A stretch of DNA of 64,000 nucleotides, taken from assembly GCF_040869045.1 (NCBI RefSeq), contig NC_090321.1, forward strand, positions 34,717,426-34,781,425, read 5' to 3'. Numbering within the stretch: the first letter of the stretch is position 1; each line of letters starts with the position of its first letter. This stretch comes from Eurosta solidaginis (Eukaryota; Arthropoda; Insecta; Diptera; Tephritidae). The notes under the pieces are model-generated. The model saw only the letters and a list, made by a program, of their open reading frames with translations. It did not search any database and had not been told where the DNA came from. This document shows positions 36,151-47,929 of this stretch, in pieces. The position numbers were made by a program, and so were the translations under genes.

Positions 36151-37114
36151 TCAAAGCAAGAGCACTACAGCTTCGCTTGAAAAAAAAAAAAAAAACTCGT
36201 TTACGCGTATTTCTTTTCCATGCAAACATTGCTTGTACAAAGGAGTAGGAATTTATTTAAATAATATTAAACTTCTTTCTCCTGCATATAAAATTGATGT
36301 GGCGTTTCCGCATTGCTTTTGTTATTTGTATGTCGTGCATTTGGCATTTAGCTTATTTTAAACAGCGAGTTTACGCATACATGAATGACATATGAATAAC
36401 ACATTTGCTTGCATGCAGATGAGCACACTTCTATGGCAAATAAAAGATTTGTGTGCATGTGTATATGTGAGATGAAACGCGATTTCATACGCCATGGCGC
36501 ACCTATCCCTATGCACTTGCACACATGGCCTCATTGCTGTGAGTGCACATACTACACATATTTTCGCGCACAGCGGATAACAAACACACATGTATGCAAT
36601 TACACATACACGCATACATGCATACGTGATGTCAGTGCATGCTGTGGTTTCTCTGCATCATTCTGTTTAAATAAAATTATATTTAAAATGCCCTTTTGTT
36701 TGTTTTGTAAACAAGTAAATATTTTCTTTGAAATTTCTCACCTCCCATATCTTGTTTAATCTTCTTCTTCTTCTTCTGCTTTATATCATTCATACATGTT
36801 CTTACATATTCATTATTGACATTAAATATTCTTATGAAATCTTTTTCACCTTTTCACTCGTATTTTATTTATTTTTGACAGCTGACAAGCAGGCATTGAT
36901 GTTATGTAAATTATTGAAATCTTTGTCTGACAAAAGTTGATTCCGTTGTTTGATAATGCCAACAACATTGTTATGCATTGGAATAATTAATAAGTTGCTG
37001 TTGTCGTGTGCACGCGAAGTAATACCTGCTTAGATGTTAAGCAGCGAACAGAAAAACTGAAGTGGCATTTTTTTTTAAATTTCGTTGGTTAAATTTTTTT
37101 TATTTTTATTTGAA
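36151..37114. other. Unique-looking DNA with CA/TG-rich patches
   Basis: The interval 36360-36640 is rich in tgtgcat/acacatac phrases, which produce cysteine-rich frames on both strands. A ctt run is at 36760. No gene was recognised. Confidence 0.4.
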
Positions 37115-39140
37115 ATATTTGAAGAAAAAACTTCTATACATTTTGCCACTGAAACTAGTCCGAAAAAAAAATTCGAAAAAGGTTGAAAATTCGAAAAAAA
37201 ATATCGAAAATTTCGAACTTTTTACCTAGAGTTCTCTAATTTTTTGCGAGTATTCAAATTGGTAGCCCAATATATTTTAGTCTAGCAAAGTATAAGTTTT
37301 TGGTATCTCGAAATTTGTATGGCTTTTAGGAATTTTTTCCCCTAAGGGGATTCAGAGTTTCTTTCATATAAAAAAACTTTTAACACTTTGTACGGAGAAA
37401 ATTTAAAACAACCTTCGCAAAAAAAAATCCAGGCTTAATGCGAATTTCGATAGACCAGTATTTTATACTACATCAGAATAAATTTGATTGGACTAAAGAG
37501 CTGCATTCTCAAAAAAATTCAGGCAACTAAAAAAAAAAAGTTTGAAATTTTCAAATTGTTTTCGAATTATTTCGAGAACGTTTTTGGGATTGTTTTCAGT
37601 TGCAAAATTCATAGAAATTTTTCCTTCGAACATATAGAACAAAAAAAAAAAAAAAAATTTAATTAACGAAATTTTTTAAAAATTGCCAGTGCTATTTTTT
37701 TGCTCGCTCCTATACATCTAAGCACTGTACTAACCCTTCTGTAATGTTATCGATTTTTTTTGAAAATGTTTTTGAGATTGATTCGCATTGTCTGACTTAC
37801 AAAATTGATTGGAGTGCAAAATTGCAGACCCAAAAAAATTCAGGGAACTCCAAATAAAAAGTTTGAAATTTACGAAATTTTTTTTCGAGTTTTCGAAGTT
37901 TTTTGAAAACTTTTTTGCGATTGTTTCCAAATTCATAGAATTAAACTAATGAAATTTGATTAAAATTGCAACTGTTAGTTTTCTGTTTTAAGCACGTTTA
38001 TAGTTTCGATTTTTTTTTCGAAAACCTTTTGGACTGGACTACAAAACTGCATATACCCAGAAAAATTTAGGGAACTCCAAATAAAAAGTTTGAAATTTTC
38101 GAATTTTGTTTTCGAATTTTCGAATTTTTTCAAAAACGTTTTTGGTATTGGTTTCAAATTCATAAAAGTTTTTCCTTCAAATATCTATAACCAAAAAAAG
38201 AAAAATTTAACTAACGAAATTGTCAGTGCTATTTTTTTGTTCTACTACTACTATTACTAATTTGTGTAATGTTATCAATTTTTTTTTTCGGAAACGTTTT
38301 TGGAGTTGGTTCGTATTGTTGGCTTACAAAATTGATTGGACAAAACTGCATACCCAAAAAAATTTAGGGAACTCCAAATAAAAAGTTTGAAATTTTCGAA
38401 ATGTTTTTCGAGTTTTCGAATATTTTTGAAATTTTGTTTGGGATTGCTTTCAAATTCATAGAATTAAATTAATGATATTTTGTTGAAATTGCAACTGATA
38501 TTTTTCTATTGTAAGCACGGTAATAGTTTCGATTTTTTTTTCGAATCATTTTTGAGATTTTATAATTTATTTAATAATTTGGGAAAAATTTAAACAACGT
38601 GACATCAGGACGGACAATGCGACAGCTGTTTCGATTATACCTCGTAAATCTCTTCCAAGCCTTTTCTCCCAGGAGCGGGAGTCGAACCCGCACTCCTACG
38701 ATAGTTGAAATGGTTATAAACGCATTCAGATTTGTCATGCCTTAGTTGTTGTAAAGTTTTTCCCAATTGCCTTCTTTTTGCATACCTTAATCTTTTACAC
38801 ATTGCATACTTCGTTTGCAGATTGAGATTGTTTCGAATTGTTTCACTTCCAAAATTGATTGGACTACAAAACTGCATACTCATAAACATTCAGGAAACCC
38901 CAAATAAAAATTCGAAATTTTCGAATTTTTTTTATAATTTTCGAATTTTTTGAAAACTTTTTTGGGATTGGTTTTTGAAATTCGTAGAAGTTTTTGCTTC
39001 AAATATCTATAACAAATAAAGAAGAATTAAATCAATGAAATTTGATTAAAATTGCAACTGCTATTTTTAAAAAATAAAAAGAATGTGATTCACGAAATTT
39101 TATAAAAACTTGCCACTTCTATTTTGTTGTTCGCTGCTAT
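37115..39140. mobile_element. Palindromic element copy 4 plus serial half-copies
   Basis: A full copy at 37115-37710 (left arm cgagtattcaaattggtagcc; right arm gattggactaaagagctgc, in reverse) is followed by four right-half copies. Each half contains a near-identical phrase, (a)gggaactccaaataaaaag, at about 37839, 38066 and 38363, with a worn form near 38891. The intervals are about 227, 297 and 528 bp. The last interval is enlarged by an inserted tRNA-like repeat at 38590-38800. Confidence 0.7.
38590..38800 (-). mobile_element. Second tRNA-like SINE family, one copy
   Basis: On the minus strand the sequence gaatgcgtttataaccattt leads to gtgcgggttcgactcccgct, an excellent RNA polymerase III B box (ggttcgactcc), about 38690. 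It does not fold as a complete tRNA. It differs from the SINE at 43751. It lies between two half-copies of the palindromic element. Edges are approximate. Confidence 0.5.
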
Positions 39141-39679
39141 ATTTTGAATTCGTGATAGTTATATATACTTGAAATCCTTGAAATGTCGAATAGTGTGATA
39201 AATAACTTAATTTCAGAGTAGCTCATGTAAATAGGCGTACAAATACGCAATTATATGAGTGTTTTAAAATACATACAACGCATTGCGATTTTATTCTCAT
39301 TCAAGCATAGCCAGGTGCATGTATACTCATACATGCTGATAAAATTTTTATTTATAGCGACAATTCAAGAAAATTGTCTCATAAATTTTAACACAATTCA
39401 CGCTTCGCTGATTTACATGTGTACGTATGTAAGTTTTTTCATTAGAAAACACCTGCGCCAAACTATGTACTAGAAATAATTTGCAGTCATTTATTTATGC
39501 TTGTACTTATGAGTTTATGAGCTTCTTTGTTAGTGTGGTGTAGAGAACTAAGCAAATAAATTTCATTTCACTCATAAATTTGATTTGGTCTCATTTTATT
39601 TAAACGCTTCTTTTGCTGTTGACTGCTTTACATTTATTTAAAAGCGTTGTTCGGGATATTGAAATTTCTTAAGCGTGAA

Positions 39680-39925
39680 AACTTCGAAAAACAACACTAT
39701 TTTATTAATTTTTATCGCCTTGTTATCGCCGAAATATCGACAACCTATATACAAGTTTTGGACTCGTTATAAATGTTCTTTACACAATAAAGGTTATCGA
39801 AGATTCGTCGGGTTTTTATCGATGCGTGATCGATTTTTTACGAGTAGTTATCGTTTTGCTATAGCAAAGTTTTCGAATTGATATTGGAGGTTTATCGGTG
39901 CGTTATTGACAAATTATGGGTTTGT
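39680..39925. repeat. Degenerate ttatcg array (reverse of 24640)
   Basis: Imperfect repeated phrases tttttatcg, gttatcg and ttatcggtgcgttattgac over about 245 bp, matching the reverse complement of the array at 24640-25080. Confidence 0.6.
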
Positions 39926-40019
39926 AATAGACGACCACAAGTAAGGACAGGGTTGTCTTCATGCAAGGAGCTTTACAATAATGTGTTGAAATTTCAACAT
40001 TCATAAAATCTAAACAATC

Positions 40020-40460
40020 GATTGTTTGGCATATATACTATATATATGACCGATTTTGACAATTTCCTCAGGAAACAATGTATACCTCATATATAATCAT
40101 CCTGTGAAACTTCAATCTCTTAGCTTTCAAAATTAAAAACATATGACAAAAACCCTTCTTTTTCTAAAAATTAGTTGTATATTATATGGTGGTCCGATCC
40201 AATCAATTTCGACAAATGATCAATCAGACACCCAAATTTACCAGCTTACCGCATTTCATGTCTAGTTTGTGTTCAGAGAGATGAGTAGACAGAGAGACGG
40301 ACATGGCTAAATCAACTGAGCTCGTTATCCTGATCATTTCGGTATGCTTTTTGGTGGGTTTACTACCCTCCTTTAAAGTCATACAATTTTGAGATTCCTG
40401 ACGAACTTAATATGCCATTTTATTTTGATGAAAGGTATAACAAAGGCAAATACTGATCTC
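40020..40460. repeat. Unclassified dispersed repeat
   Basis: Phrases tatatggtggtccgatccaa, gacggacatggctaaatcaa and tggtgggtttactaccctcc resemble a non-coding repeat I recall from fly genomes. No frame and no clear ends. Confidence 0.35.
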
Positions 40461-40499
40461 TTAAAGCTACCACTGAAATAAAACTTACGATAGGAGTTT

Positions 40500-40850
40500 C
40501 ACAAGGAACTAGAATGTATTAATTCGAGAAAAATATCGAAAATTCGAAATAGTTTTGAATCATTTTATTAAAATTTTAATATTTCAGAAACTGTTCGAGT
40601 CTGAAATTTAATAAGTTTATGCTTAAAAAAATTTTCGCAAATTTTGCATTGCATTTTGAAAATTTTTTCCACTTCGAAATCACTACGATTTGTATAGACT
40701 CCAATCTTTAATTATGTTAACTTAAATTGATTGGGCTACTTCACAAAATAATTAGAAATTTCTGAAAATTTCAGTATTAATGTATAAATTTTTAATTTTT
40801 ATGAATATTTTCATAGGTATGTCAAAATTTTAAGTTATTTAAAAAATGCA
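40500..40850. mobile_element. Degraded palindromic element fragment
   Basis: Right-arm phrase taacttaaattgattgggct (about 40720) and cgaaaaatatcgaaaattcg (about 40530) match the palindromic family, but the left arm is largely lost. Confidence 0.4.
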
Positions 40851-42876
40851 TCTGAAGTTAATTTAAAAGGTTTTCGTTCCACTAACAACAAATTTTCCGC
40901 TTTTAAATAAATCGCGCCTCAAGCTGACATACCAAGTGGTTGGATTTGAACGAGTAAAAGTTAAAACCTAACCCGCTTGTTCTACACAATTGAAATCGAA
41001 TTAAAGCAGACCGATGGGCATGTAATGCTGTTGTTTGTTTATGGTGGTTCATTGTATGTTTACGGCTGACTAGTTGCTAAGAGTTGTAGTGAAAGTACGA
41101 CGTTTTGGCAGTAAAATCCACTTGAATTTAATGTGCTCGTATGTTTGCCTGCTGTTTTACTACAATTAAGCACACTACATTTTGTCAATGGTCAAGATCT
41201 CTCCTTGCATTTAATAGCCAAGTTCAGTTAAGTATACGCAGTGGTGTCCCATCGATTTGTATTGCGTATCCGTAAATAAAAGTCTGTTATTGAATGCCGC
41301 GTTAAGTTATGCTTGAGCTGTCTCTAATTGCTTTCACATTTGCCATACAACAGCTTATGTTTTATTTCAATCGATTTTTTACGTACATCCCTACAGTAAT
41401 GCGGCACAGTAATATCAGCTGTTCTTAATAAAAATATGCAAAATAAATTGATTCATGCTTAAATCGGATTATACTTAAATGTTAACTAAGCTTAACTGAC
41501 AATGGAAAGCGATTCGCTCACTTAATTTGTTGATATTTTAATTGATTTTATAGCAAGTGCAGTACTTGAATTGAACGAAGTTTAATAACAGCGACGTTAA
41601 TGCTTGTGGCTGCGTGCGATTGACAGCAAATCAAGTCGTCGTGCAATTTATGTCGTTTGAGTCTTCGCCTAATGTGATGGCAATCTAATTGAAATTTCTG
41701 TTTGTTTTTGCTGCTGTTCGTGGCTGATTGGCATTAACGTAGTATGCCTACGGCGGTGAGCAAATTCCAGCAAATTGTTCACGCGTATGATGTTTGGGGT
41801 TAACTGAACTGTGCTATGATGCTGAATGGCTGGAACATGCGATATGGTATGAGACTCTAATATCATGTCAAGTAGCTTACACTTGTAAAGCAGGCTTTTG
41901 TGTGCAATACACATAATATACACGGGCAGGTTACTTATTTCGAAAATATATGTTTATGGGTTCACAAGTTTCATATTGAAATACTGTTTGAATAATTGGT
42001 TGTGATACGATGCTATTAAAGTGGTTTCTTGTGCAGATATGTTACTTTATTCTTGGAAATATTAAGGCCATTATAAAATTTTAATATAGTCCGCTTATGC
42101 CACTGAGTTTTATTGTATGAATTGAAAAACCAATCTCATGAGAAAAATCAATAGAGGAAATTGGCATTTCTGTAATATCTGATTCAACCATTCAGATATG
42201 TGACTGAAGAGAATGAGTGAAATAAATTTCTAACCTAATACGCCATTCGATATCACATTAGCCTAATAGTAATTAGGTGAGGTCAACTAAAAGAAAATCA
42301 AATCACATAAACAGATTCAGTATGATGACGTTCGAGAAATATCACAATATCAAATCACCTATGAAAAGCCGAATGTGTCAATGAAAACTTAAAATGAAGT
42401 AAAGTACGAACTAGCCGAAGTCATGTCAGATCGCATTATGATCAATCAGATCATATCGTGCTTTATAAGATTGTACCATGCTCAATCAGATCTCTTTAAC
42501 ACAAGAAGATAGTGATGCCATAACGTAAAGATGAAAGAAGAATACTTTAGGAAAACTTTAACAGAGTTTAAAATTCATGAATGGAAAATATTAAAAAGTG
42601 CACAATACCAAATACTTTTTGAAAAGAAATTCAAAAATTTGCATAATTTATTACATCGTGCCCAATCAGTACACGTAATGTTCGACCAGCCACCCGGCTG
42701 GTCTGTCAAGTCAAGCTAAATAAAACCGTTTAAAAATAGCACGTTCCAAGAAAATAATTCGATATCAAGTCATATGCTTACATTATATGAAGTAATTTTG
42801 GCTGAAGTCAACGTAAGGGAACGTTTTTTTTTATAAGAAGAAATCCATTCGCCCTTAGAACCTCATTTGATTTAAA
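40851..42876. other. Unique-looking DNA, no gene found
   Basis: More balanced composition than most of the window, with few simple repeats. The frame at 41669-41923 (minus) has no family likeness. Because it lacks transposon debris, this stretch is the best local candidate for conserved regulatory DNA, but I see no specific motif to support that. Confidence 0.3.
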
Positions 42877-42974
42877 ATCACGTTACAATAAAGCATGATC
42901 ACGCCGACTCATATCACGTTAATCAATCACGTTACAATAAAACATGATCAAGCCGACTGATATCACGTCAATCG
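42877..42974. repeat. 49-bp direct duplication
   Basis: Two copies, starting atcacgttacaataaagcat (42877) and atcacgttacaataaaacat (42926), continue as gatcacgccgact and gatcaagccgact. A handful of differences show moderate age. Confidence 0.75.
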
Positions 42975-43191
42975 ATTTAAGTTTATAACACTAACAAATC
43001 TAAAGTTTTCTGAATTCATAAGAAAAAAAGGTCAAGCAGGAGTGTTGAAATACCTAAGCAGCCCGAGAAACGTCAAGACATATCAAGATATTTGACATCA
43101 CATCGATTAAAATAAATTTACTAAAAAAAACATGATATATAAATTCTTAACATAAGACCGGAAATAAATAATATGTAGATAATTTGAGCAC

Positions 43192-43289
43192 ATATAAAAG
43201 TGGAGCGCACATAACTTGAATTGGAATGTTGTCAGAAAAGGAGTGAACTTTTCAATCTTTAGTCCATTAGATGCGCCCCACTTTTATAT
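43192..43289. repeat. Small hairpin with 18-bp arms
   Basis: atataaaagtggagcgca at 43192 pairs with tgcgccccacttttatat at 43272 with one mismatch, around a ~62-bp loop. It may be a tiny MITE or a chance hairpin. Confidence 0.5.
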
Positions 43290-43561
43290 TTTTATCTCTC
43301 ATAAATATTTCTACAATGTCCATGTCAAAATTTTAAAATAAAAGTTCAGCAAGGATATGTCTTTGTATAAGTACACAATTTTCGCTGATTTTTGTCCATT
43401 TGTTCCTTTATAAGTGCTTAATTTTTTTTTTATTTTCTTTTTATTTTATACTTTTTAGTTCTATATGAAAAAGAGTATGGCCTTATTTATTGCAAGGCGA
43501 AAAACTTAGTTTTATTAATTTAGAATGCATACAATACTTGTTATGAATTGAGTGGAGGTTA

Positions 43562-45544
43562 GACTGGGTTGGTCCCCATACAAAAAAAAAAAAACAAAAA
43601 GTAGCTAATGTCCGCCCCTAAATTTAAAGATTATGTTGAGAGGGCTTCGGAAAATTTTATTTTTATTTTTTTTTTTTTGATCCTTCGGAATACATGTCAT
43701 TATTTTGGCCTTGGGAAGCTTCACATTTTCGTTTAATGTCCTTTTAAGCTGGCGGCCACCGTGGTGTGATGGTAGCGTGCTCCGCCTACCACACCGGATG
43801 CTCTGGGTTCAAACCCCGGGCAAAGTAACATCAAAATTTTTAGAAATAAGGTTTTTCAATTTGAAGAAAATTTTTCTAAGCGGGGTCGCCCCTCGGCAGT
43901 GTTCGGCAAGCGCTCCGGGTGTATTTCTGCCATGAAAAGCTCTCAGTGAAAACTCATCTGCCTTGCAGATGCTGTTCGGAGTCGGCATAAAATCATGTAG
44001 GTCCCATCCGGCCAATTTGTAGGGAAAATCAAGAGGAGCACGACGCAAATTGGAAGAGAAGCTCGGCCTTAGATCTCTTCGGAGGTTATCGCGCCTTAAA
44101 TTTTTTTTTTTTATGTCCTTTTAAGCTATGAAGTCGTTTTTACATCATTAGGTCAGCTAACGAAATTTTACTCCCCCTAATGTATGTTTTTTTTTCTTTA
44201 CCAAACGAAAGCACTTAAAAATTCAAGAAAATGTTGCTTTGAAACCATATTACTAAAACACAAAACATAGAAGTTATAGCACTTAAAATATTTATTGCAA
44301 CTGTTATTTTACCTGATTTTTATTATACTTAGACCTGAAACTCATGATATTTTTGGAGGAAAAATTGCAGGGTTTGCATTGAAAAGTTAATAAAAATATG
44401 CCAAATATCATGAATAGGGGAAGTCAAAGTAAATAAGTGAGTAAAACCTGTAGTTTCGTATTTATAATAATAACGCTATGCGACAAAATCAACTTTTTTC
44501 TGGGTATTGGACAAAACCCACTTTTTTGTAGAGATTGAGGCTTAAGTAAACAAAGTACTATCTCCGTTTTTCGAACTTAGCCTTCAAAAAATAGATATCG
44601 GCTTACGAAGTTCGAAGTTCGAAATTCTACATTTCGAAATTTAATTTGTTTTGTTAACGCGTTCAACAAATTGATAAAGTAAAGGTGAAAAGTCAGAAGT
44701 CAGAGTGTGGCGCTTCACCTCGTTTCACAGCTGTTATACTAAATTTGTCAAAAAAAGAATTAGGCCTTCAAATAAGGGAAAAGAGCGGACCACGCCCACA
44801 AAATAAAATTTCGAAATGTAGAATTTCGAACTTAAAATTTCGTAAGCCGATATCTATTTTTTGGAGGCTAAGTTCGAAAAACGGAGATAGTACTTTTTTT
44901 ACTTAAGCCTCAATCTCTACAAAAAAGTGGGTTTTGTCCAATACCCAGAAAAAAAGTTGATTTTGTCGCATAGCGTTATTATTATAAATACGAAACTACA
45001 GGTTTGACTCACTTATTTACTTTGACTTCCCCTATTCATGATATTTGGCATATTTTTATTAACTTTTCAATGCAAACCCTGCAATTTTTCCTCCAAAAAT
45101 ATTATGAGTTTCAGGTCTAAGTATAATAAGAATCAAGTAAAATAACAGTTGCAATAAATATTTAAAGTGCTATAACTTCTTTGTTTATTGTTTTAGTAAT
45201 ATGGTTTCAAAGCAACATTTTCTTGAATTTATAAGTACTTTCGTTTGGTAAGGAAAAAAAACATACATTAGGGGGGGGTAAAATTTTGTTAGCTGATCTA
45301 ATTATGTGAAAACAGCGTCATAGCTTAAAAGGACATTAAACGGAAATGTGAAGATTCTCAAGGCCAAAATAATGACATATGAATTTTAAAAATCGGACGT
45401 CAAATAACCAAATTACAACGAAAAAACCTTTTCGTCTGTATTTCGAAGGATCAAAAAAATATTAAAAAAAAAGTTTCCGAAACCCTCTCAACATAATCTT
45501 CAAATTTAGTGGCGGACATTAGCAACTTGTTTTTCCACCCAGTC
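43562..45544. mobile_element. Long inverted-repeat foldback element, about 2 kb
   Basis: Two arms of roughly 700 bp are inverted copies. The left is 43562-44642 (including a 377-bp SINE plus target duplication); the right is 44806-45544. They are separated by about 163 bp. Matching points include gactgggtt and ccacccagtc at the tips, ggcttaagtaaacaaagtac and gtactttttttacttaagcc inside, and cgaaattctacatttcgaaa and tttcgaaatgtagaatttcg at the centre. Arms differ by scattered changes and one ~45-bp indel near 43690/45400. There is no coding region. Confidence 0.85.
43751..44112 (+). mobile_element. Full-length tRNA-derived SINE, copy c
   Basis: 362 bp flanked by a perfect 15-bp direct repeat, atgtccttttaagct, at 43736-43750 and 44113-44127. 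The head is tRNA-like: gtggtgtgatggtagcgtgc around the A box and gggttcaaacccc (43805) as the B box. The body carries agcggggtcgcccctcgg and ctgccttgcagatgctgttc. It ends in a T-rich run of 14 t, rather than poly-A. It lies in the left arm of the foldback and is absent from the right arm, so it inserted after the foldback formed. Confidence 0.9.
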
Positions 45545-45769
45545 AACTTGCAGAAACTTTTGTTTACCGAATTACAGTTGTCCGCTTTCGAATCAACTCA
45601 ATAACTTGTCGTAATAAAATTCTGAATTAATGCAAAGTGGACCATCAACTAAAATAATGTAGATATATCAATCCCCGTGCAATGAATCGGAAATTTGTTT
45701 AGTTCCATAATTCCTAGCTTAGCGCAAACTATAATTCATTTAAAAATCGTCTGAAGGTTTCCCCTTGTT

Positions 45770-46245
45770 CTTTATGTATTTTCTAAATATCTGCAAGTAT
45801 CTCTATACATGGCACATAGCACATTCGGAATGCCATGTATTGAATTCTCATTCGGCTCTAAGTTTTGCTCAAAGTTTCATGTCACTATCTCATACGGAAG
45901 CTATTTAAAACTCATCCGAAAAGTTTTCCAAATTCGGAAAATATTTCTAAATATCTCGATGTGCGCACAACCTATCGAAATTTTTCTCCCCTTTTATATA
46001 GTGTCACCGACATCTAGCTCATCGATAAGTCACTTAAAAGCCGTTTTCAAATTCACAAATGCTCATCTAATTAGTTCGAACCGTGCGCCACCTAACGGAG
46101 TTTTTTCCTTTTGTTTGTTTGGAGTCTTAATCTTTCTGTGAAGTTTCGTGTTTATAGCTCAATAAGGAGTTACTTAAAAATTTATTGCAAAATTTGTGTT
46201 GAATATGCGAACAAATATTCAACCGACTTAATATAAAGGAAATAA
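45770..46245. repeat. Unclassified dispersed repeat
   Basis: Phrases such as catttaaaaatcgtctgaag, ctcatacggaagctatttaa and gtgcgccacctaacgg resemble, in layout, those at 56030-56400 (gcgccacccagggcg, gggaagttacttaaatttc). No real gene is visible. Confidence 0.35.
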
Positions 46246-47929
46246 AAATAAAATAAATATTACAATTGATTGAAATTTACTGCTTTTAAATTTAAGTTGT
46301 TAGTTTATCTAGGTTTGTCCCTTGTAAATTATGTAGGCCCAAGTAGGTCTTTCAAACGATAAAACCACGATAGGGTCGTTTATTTTATATTTTTACAAGA
46401 TTTAAGATGTATAAAATGTTCTAAATACAACTTGAATACTAATCTTTTAAGTACTTAAGTGTATAAAACAAAATCCAAAACCTTTTGCGGGCGTGAATAA
46501 ACGCCGCTGTCAACAAGTGGCCTCTTTCAAACTTATAACTAATAAATATGCTGAACCTTTATGTCAAAGTTGCGCTCATAAAGTTTTTTTTTTGCAGCTT
46601 TTTTTCTTTTATCTTTTATGTGTCCTTACGACATAATTCCTCGAAAAGTATGTACAGAATCTGCATACTTTTACTTAAGTTATGTACGTATGTATGCATA
46701 CTTGAAGTTGCAGGTGTAGTGTTGCTTACATGGCAACTTTGTATGTATTTGTGTGCACATTTTTTGCTTGAAACATTGTAACAAAAATTCCATAATGTTC
46801 AATGTAATGTGCTGCAGTAAAACATAATTCAAATAATGCTACAGTTAAATCTAAGCTGAGATGAAATAATGTAAGTAAGTATGTTGAAAAAAAATATGAG
46901 AATAATAACAAAAATCAGGTAAAACTACAATAAATAAAATATATGTACATATGCAATAATAACAACAAAAAGTAATTTATGGGAGTATAAAAATGTTGCC
47001 AGGCAAATAAAGCAAAAAAAAAAATGTCACTCATACGCAGCGTCACACCGCATTTGCTCTATAGCACGAAATCGTAAAGAATGCCTAAGTAGATGAGAAT
47101 TGTCACAAATTATGTATACATATTTGTGTATATTCGTACATAATATTCTTATTTTTAGAAATCTTGATCATGCTTCAAAAATTGTAAGAAGACATATAAA
47201 TGGTTGCACTAAGAACTTGATTTGTGTGAAAGCCTCTAAACGACAGAATAAAAAGCAAATGATGCATGAAGAAAATGTTGTGGGATTAAGTGTGTCATAT
47301 GTATTTAATAAAATATTGGGGTGAACAAACACGCTTTCTCGAATCGAAAAAAGATGCCTGATGTACATGCATACACATGTCATTGCTTTTAAGAATTGAA
47401 AGACTCTGATTTGACTACCCAACTAGTGTAATTTTTTGATTAAAATGAGTGAGATGGGGAAGTGGAGGTTATGCAACTTATGCACTGCAATCGTAATGCC
47501 AAAAAAGGTTTTTTATTCTCGTGGTCTATACCTTTATGCCGACCCATGTATCTTTATGTGGTACGACGTGTTGAATCCAAAAATGTGTTAAGCTTGAACA
47601 AAATTTCGAGTAAAGTTACAAAAATTTTCGAATAATTTTCTTCCGATCAATATGTCGTATGTGGAGATTAAGTTTCCTTTAAACTATTCTGACCTATTTC
47701 GTTATAGTGCGAATAAAAACAAGGTTTATTCCACCTTGCGGCCCAAAAAAAATATTCATTCTCTCAAGATTCTGAATTGAACACATCGAGTTATCAATAG
47801 ATAACTGCGGCTGTCCAAATAAACATACCGAAAATTCTTTTATATCCCAAGACCTATCTATCAGCATATTTTTTGACGTGCTGAGCCCAAATCTAGTCTC
47901 TGTTTGGCTGGTACAACAAAAAGTTGCTG
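46246..47929. other. Unique-looking AT-rich DNA
   Basis: No recognised gene or element. Small frames on both strands are short and unsupported by splice sites. Confidence 0.4.

Noticed and set aside
36358..36615. Cysteine-rich minus-strand frame as Nplp1 exon 1
   Set aside because: A phase-0 gtatgt exists after a hydrophobic start, but the sequence is a tgtgca/acacat simple-repeat patch open on both strands, so it is probably chance.
42877..42974. A CRISPR array
   Set aside because: Only two copies of a 49-bp block directly abut with no spacers, and the DNA is eukaryotic.
43805..43817. A functional tRNA gene
   Set aside because: The B box is good, but no cloverleaf closes. The unit continues into a 360-bp SINE with target duplications.
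45809..46141. 110-residue plus-strand frame
   Set aside because: It lies in a likely dispersed repeat and has no recognised domain, conserved motif or splice sites.
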